A DNA stretch of 64,000 nt. Origin: Leifsonia sp. 466MF. Lineage in GTDB: Bacteria > Actinomycetota > Actinomycetes > Actinomycetales > Microbacteriaceae. A program made the position numbers and the translations under genes. The stretch lies in NCBI RefSeq assembly GCF_900100265.1, contig NZ_LT629696.1, forward strand, positions 744,001 through 808,000. Reading direction: 5' to 3'. Numbering within the stretch: the first letter of the stretch is position 1; each line of letters begins with the position of its first letter. Positions 63,389 to 64,000 of this stretch are shown here, piece after piece. Under the pieces are notes generated by a model. That model was not told the origin of the DNA, ran no database searches, and saw only the letters and a list, made by a program, of their open reading frames with translations.

Positions 63389-63747
63389 GAGAACTCGCGC
63401 CGTCCGTTGATCACGCCGCTGATGGTCGCGATCACCGCGAAGACGATGGCGACGACCGGCTGGCCGAGGTCCCACCAGGCGAACGCCGCGGAGCCCATCA
63501 CGACGATCTCGACGATCGCCTTCACAAACGGGTCGACGTGCAGCACCGCGCGCGGCGAGCGGAACAGCGCCCACAGCAGGATGGCCACGACCGGAGCGCC
63601 GATACCGACGAGGAAGTTCCACGGCAGCGGCCAGGCCAGGAACCCCCAGATGCCGAGCGAGACGATGGCGAACAGCTCCAGGACGAAGCGCAGGATGTCG
63701 TTCGGCCCCACCGTGAGCCGGGCGTGCTGGTCGGGTGCTGAGGTCAC
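63385..63747 (-). CDS. YrdB family (DUF2568) small membrane protein
   Basis: Predicted 120-aa protein with four hydrophobic helices. The YrdB pattern is seen in NDILRFVLELFAIVSLGIWGFLAW and GAPVVAILLWALFRSPRAVLHVDPFVKAIVEIVVMGSAAFAWW. Function unknown. GTG 63747 is preferred over 63750 because it lies 6 nt after TAGACT (63754-63759, minus strand), fitting leaderless initiation. Its stop overlaps the nagA start by 4 bp (ATGA), so nagA is translationally coupled to it. Confidence 0.85.
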   Translation of the reverse strand: MTSAPDQHARLTVGPNDILRFVLELFAIVSLGIWGFLAWPLPWNFLVGIGAPVVAILLWALFRSPRAVLHVDPFVKAIVEIVVMGSAAFAWWDLGQPVVAIVFAVIATISGVINGRREFS

Positions 63748-63790
63748 CACGGCAGTCTACCGACGCGTCGTGGGGCTGAGACAGCGCGGC

Positions 63791-64000
63791 TCAACGGAAG
63801 ATGATGGTGCGCGCGCCGTCGAGCAGTACGCGGTCTTCGGCGAACCACTTCACGGCCTGCGTCAGCGTCCGGCTCTCCTCGTCCTGTCCGATCGCGACAA
63901 GCTCCTGCACGGTGTTGCTGTGGTCGACCCGGACGACGTTCTGCTCGATGATCGGCCCTTCGTCGAGGTCGCTGGTGACGAAGTGGGCGGTCGCTCCGAT
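63791..64000 (-). CDS. purU: Formyltetrahydrofolate deformylase, C-terminal part (5' end outside window)
   Basis: The last 69 codons of a minus-strand gene are visible. They read GATAHFVTSDLDEGPIIEQNVVRVDHSNTV and then AVKWFAEDRVLLDGARTIIF, which matches the C-terminal end of PurU. PurU hydrolyses 10-formyl-THF to formate and THF. It shares the formyltransferase fold with PurN (29750), but the DEGPIIEQ...RV.H pattern with RVLL.G.T..F at the end is PurU-like. The stop is at 63791-63793. Confidence 0.85.
   Translation of the reverse strand: MGATAHFVTSDLDEGPIIEQNVVRVDHSNTVQELVAIGQDEESRTLTQAVKWFAEDRVLLDGARTIIFR

Overview
The window is high-GC, densely coded DNA from an actinobacterium, most likely a member of the Microbacteriaceae (Leifsonia-like). 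This rests on gene content: groES under a CIRCE element, a guaB / ABC-F / guaB3 / guaA purine region, a PcrA helicase with a Gly-rich N-terminal extension, sucCD next to a DUF6350 protein and purNH, and monomeric eukaryote-type NADP-Icd. The promoter style also fits, because many genes start 6-7 nt after a TAnnnT -10 box and so look leaderless. No rRNA, tRNA, CRISPR array, transposase or phage gene was seen.

Layout. Positions 1-4.7 kb hold the end of a DUF4190 membrane protein, a THUMP-like methyltransferase, groES, rarD and guaB. Positions 4.7-15.7 kb hold an ABC-F protein, a MalY/PatB C-S lyase, guaB3, glpD, a TrkA-C/CPA2 antiporter pair, SURF1, DUF3817 and guaA. Positions 15.7-24.5 kb hold a Bax-inhibitor-1 protein, a membrane protein, a glycerophosphodiesterase, pcrA, an FUSC protein, an MpaB-type oxygenase and a sortase-type thioester surface protein. 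Positions 24.7-34.3 kb hold sucCD, two multi-pass membrane proteins, purN-purH, a leucine-type dehydrogenase and a membrane-anchored dimethylargininase. Positions 34.3-39.8 kb hold an MFS exporter divergent from a heterodimeric ABC exporter, which is preceded by a 28-codon leader ORF and a perfect 20-bp hairpin.

Positions 39.8-47.5 kb are the most accessory part. An ESX/WXG-type three-gene islet (39.9-41.8 kb) lies between two near-copies of a terminator hairpin. Next come a PLP-decarboxylase-like pseudoenzyme that has lost its lysine and a two-component system (orphan receiver, LuxR regulator, histidine kinase). A 1.3-kb cutinase islet then sits between two copies of a 30-bp direct repeat derived from the end of the kinase gene. 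Both islets carry secreted or surface-type proteins and no mobility genes.

Positions 47.5-54.2 kb hold a PiT phosphate transporter with a small partner, a lipoprotein, an alkyltransferase-like protein, a GNAT, icd, an SDR, a beta-carbonic anhydrase and an HSL-family esterase. Positions 54.2-63.8 kb form a complete amino-sugar utilisation cluster: a ROK repressor with a palindrome at its own start, a solute-binding protein, two permeases, a cytoplasmic GH3 N-acetylglucosaminidase or phosphorylase, a GlcNAc-type kinase and nagB, with nagA convergent. A YrdB-like protein and the 3' end of purU close the window.

How the genes fit together: GMP synthesis is represented by guaB, guaB3 and guaA, and purine and C1 metabolism by purN, purH and purU. 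TCA-cycle genes sucCD and icd share a similar 18-bp palindrome at their promoters. Imported amino-sugar disaccharides can be cleaved, phosphorylated, deacetylated and deaminated to fructose-6-phosphate by the nag cluster.
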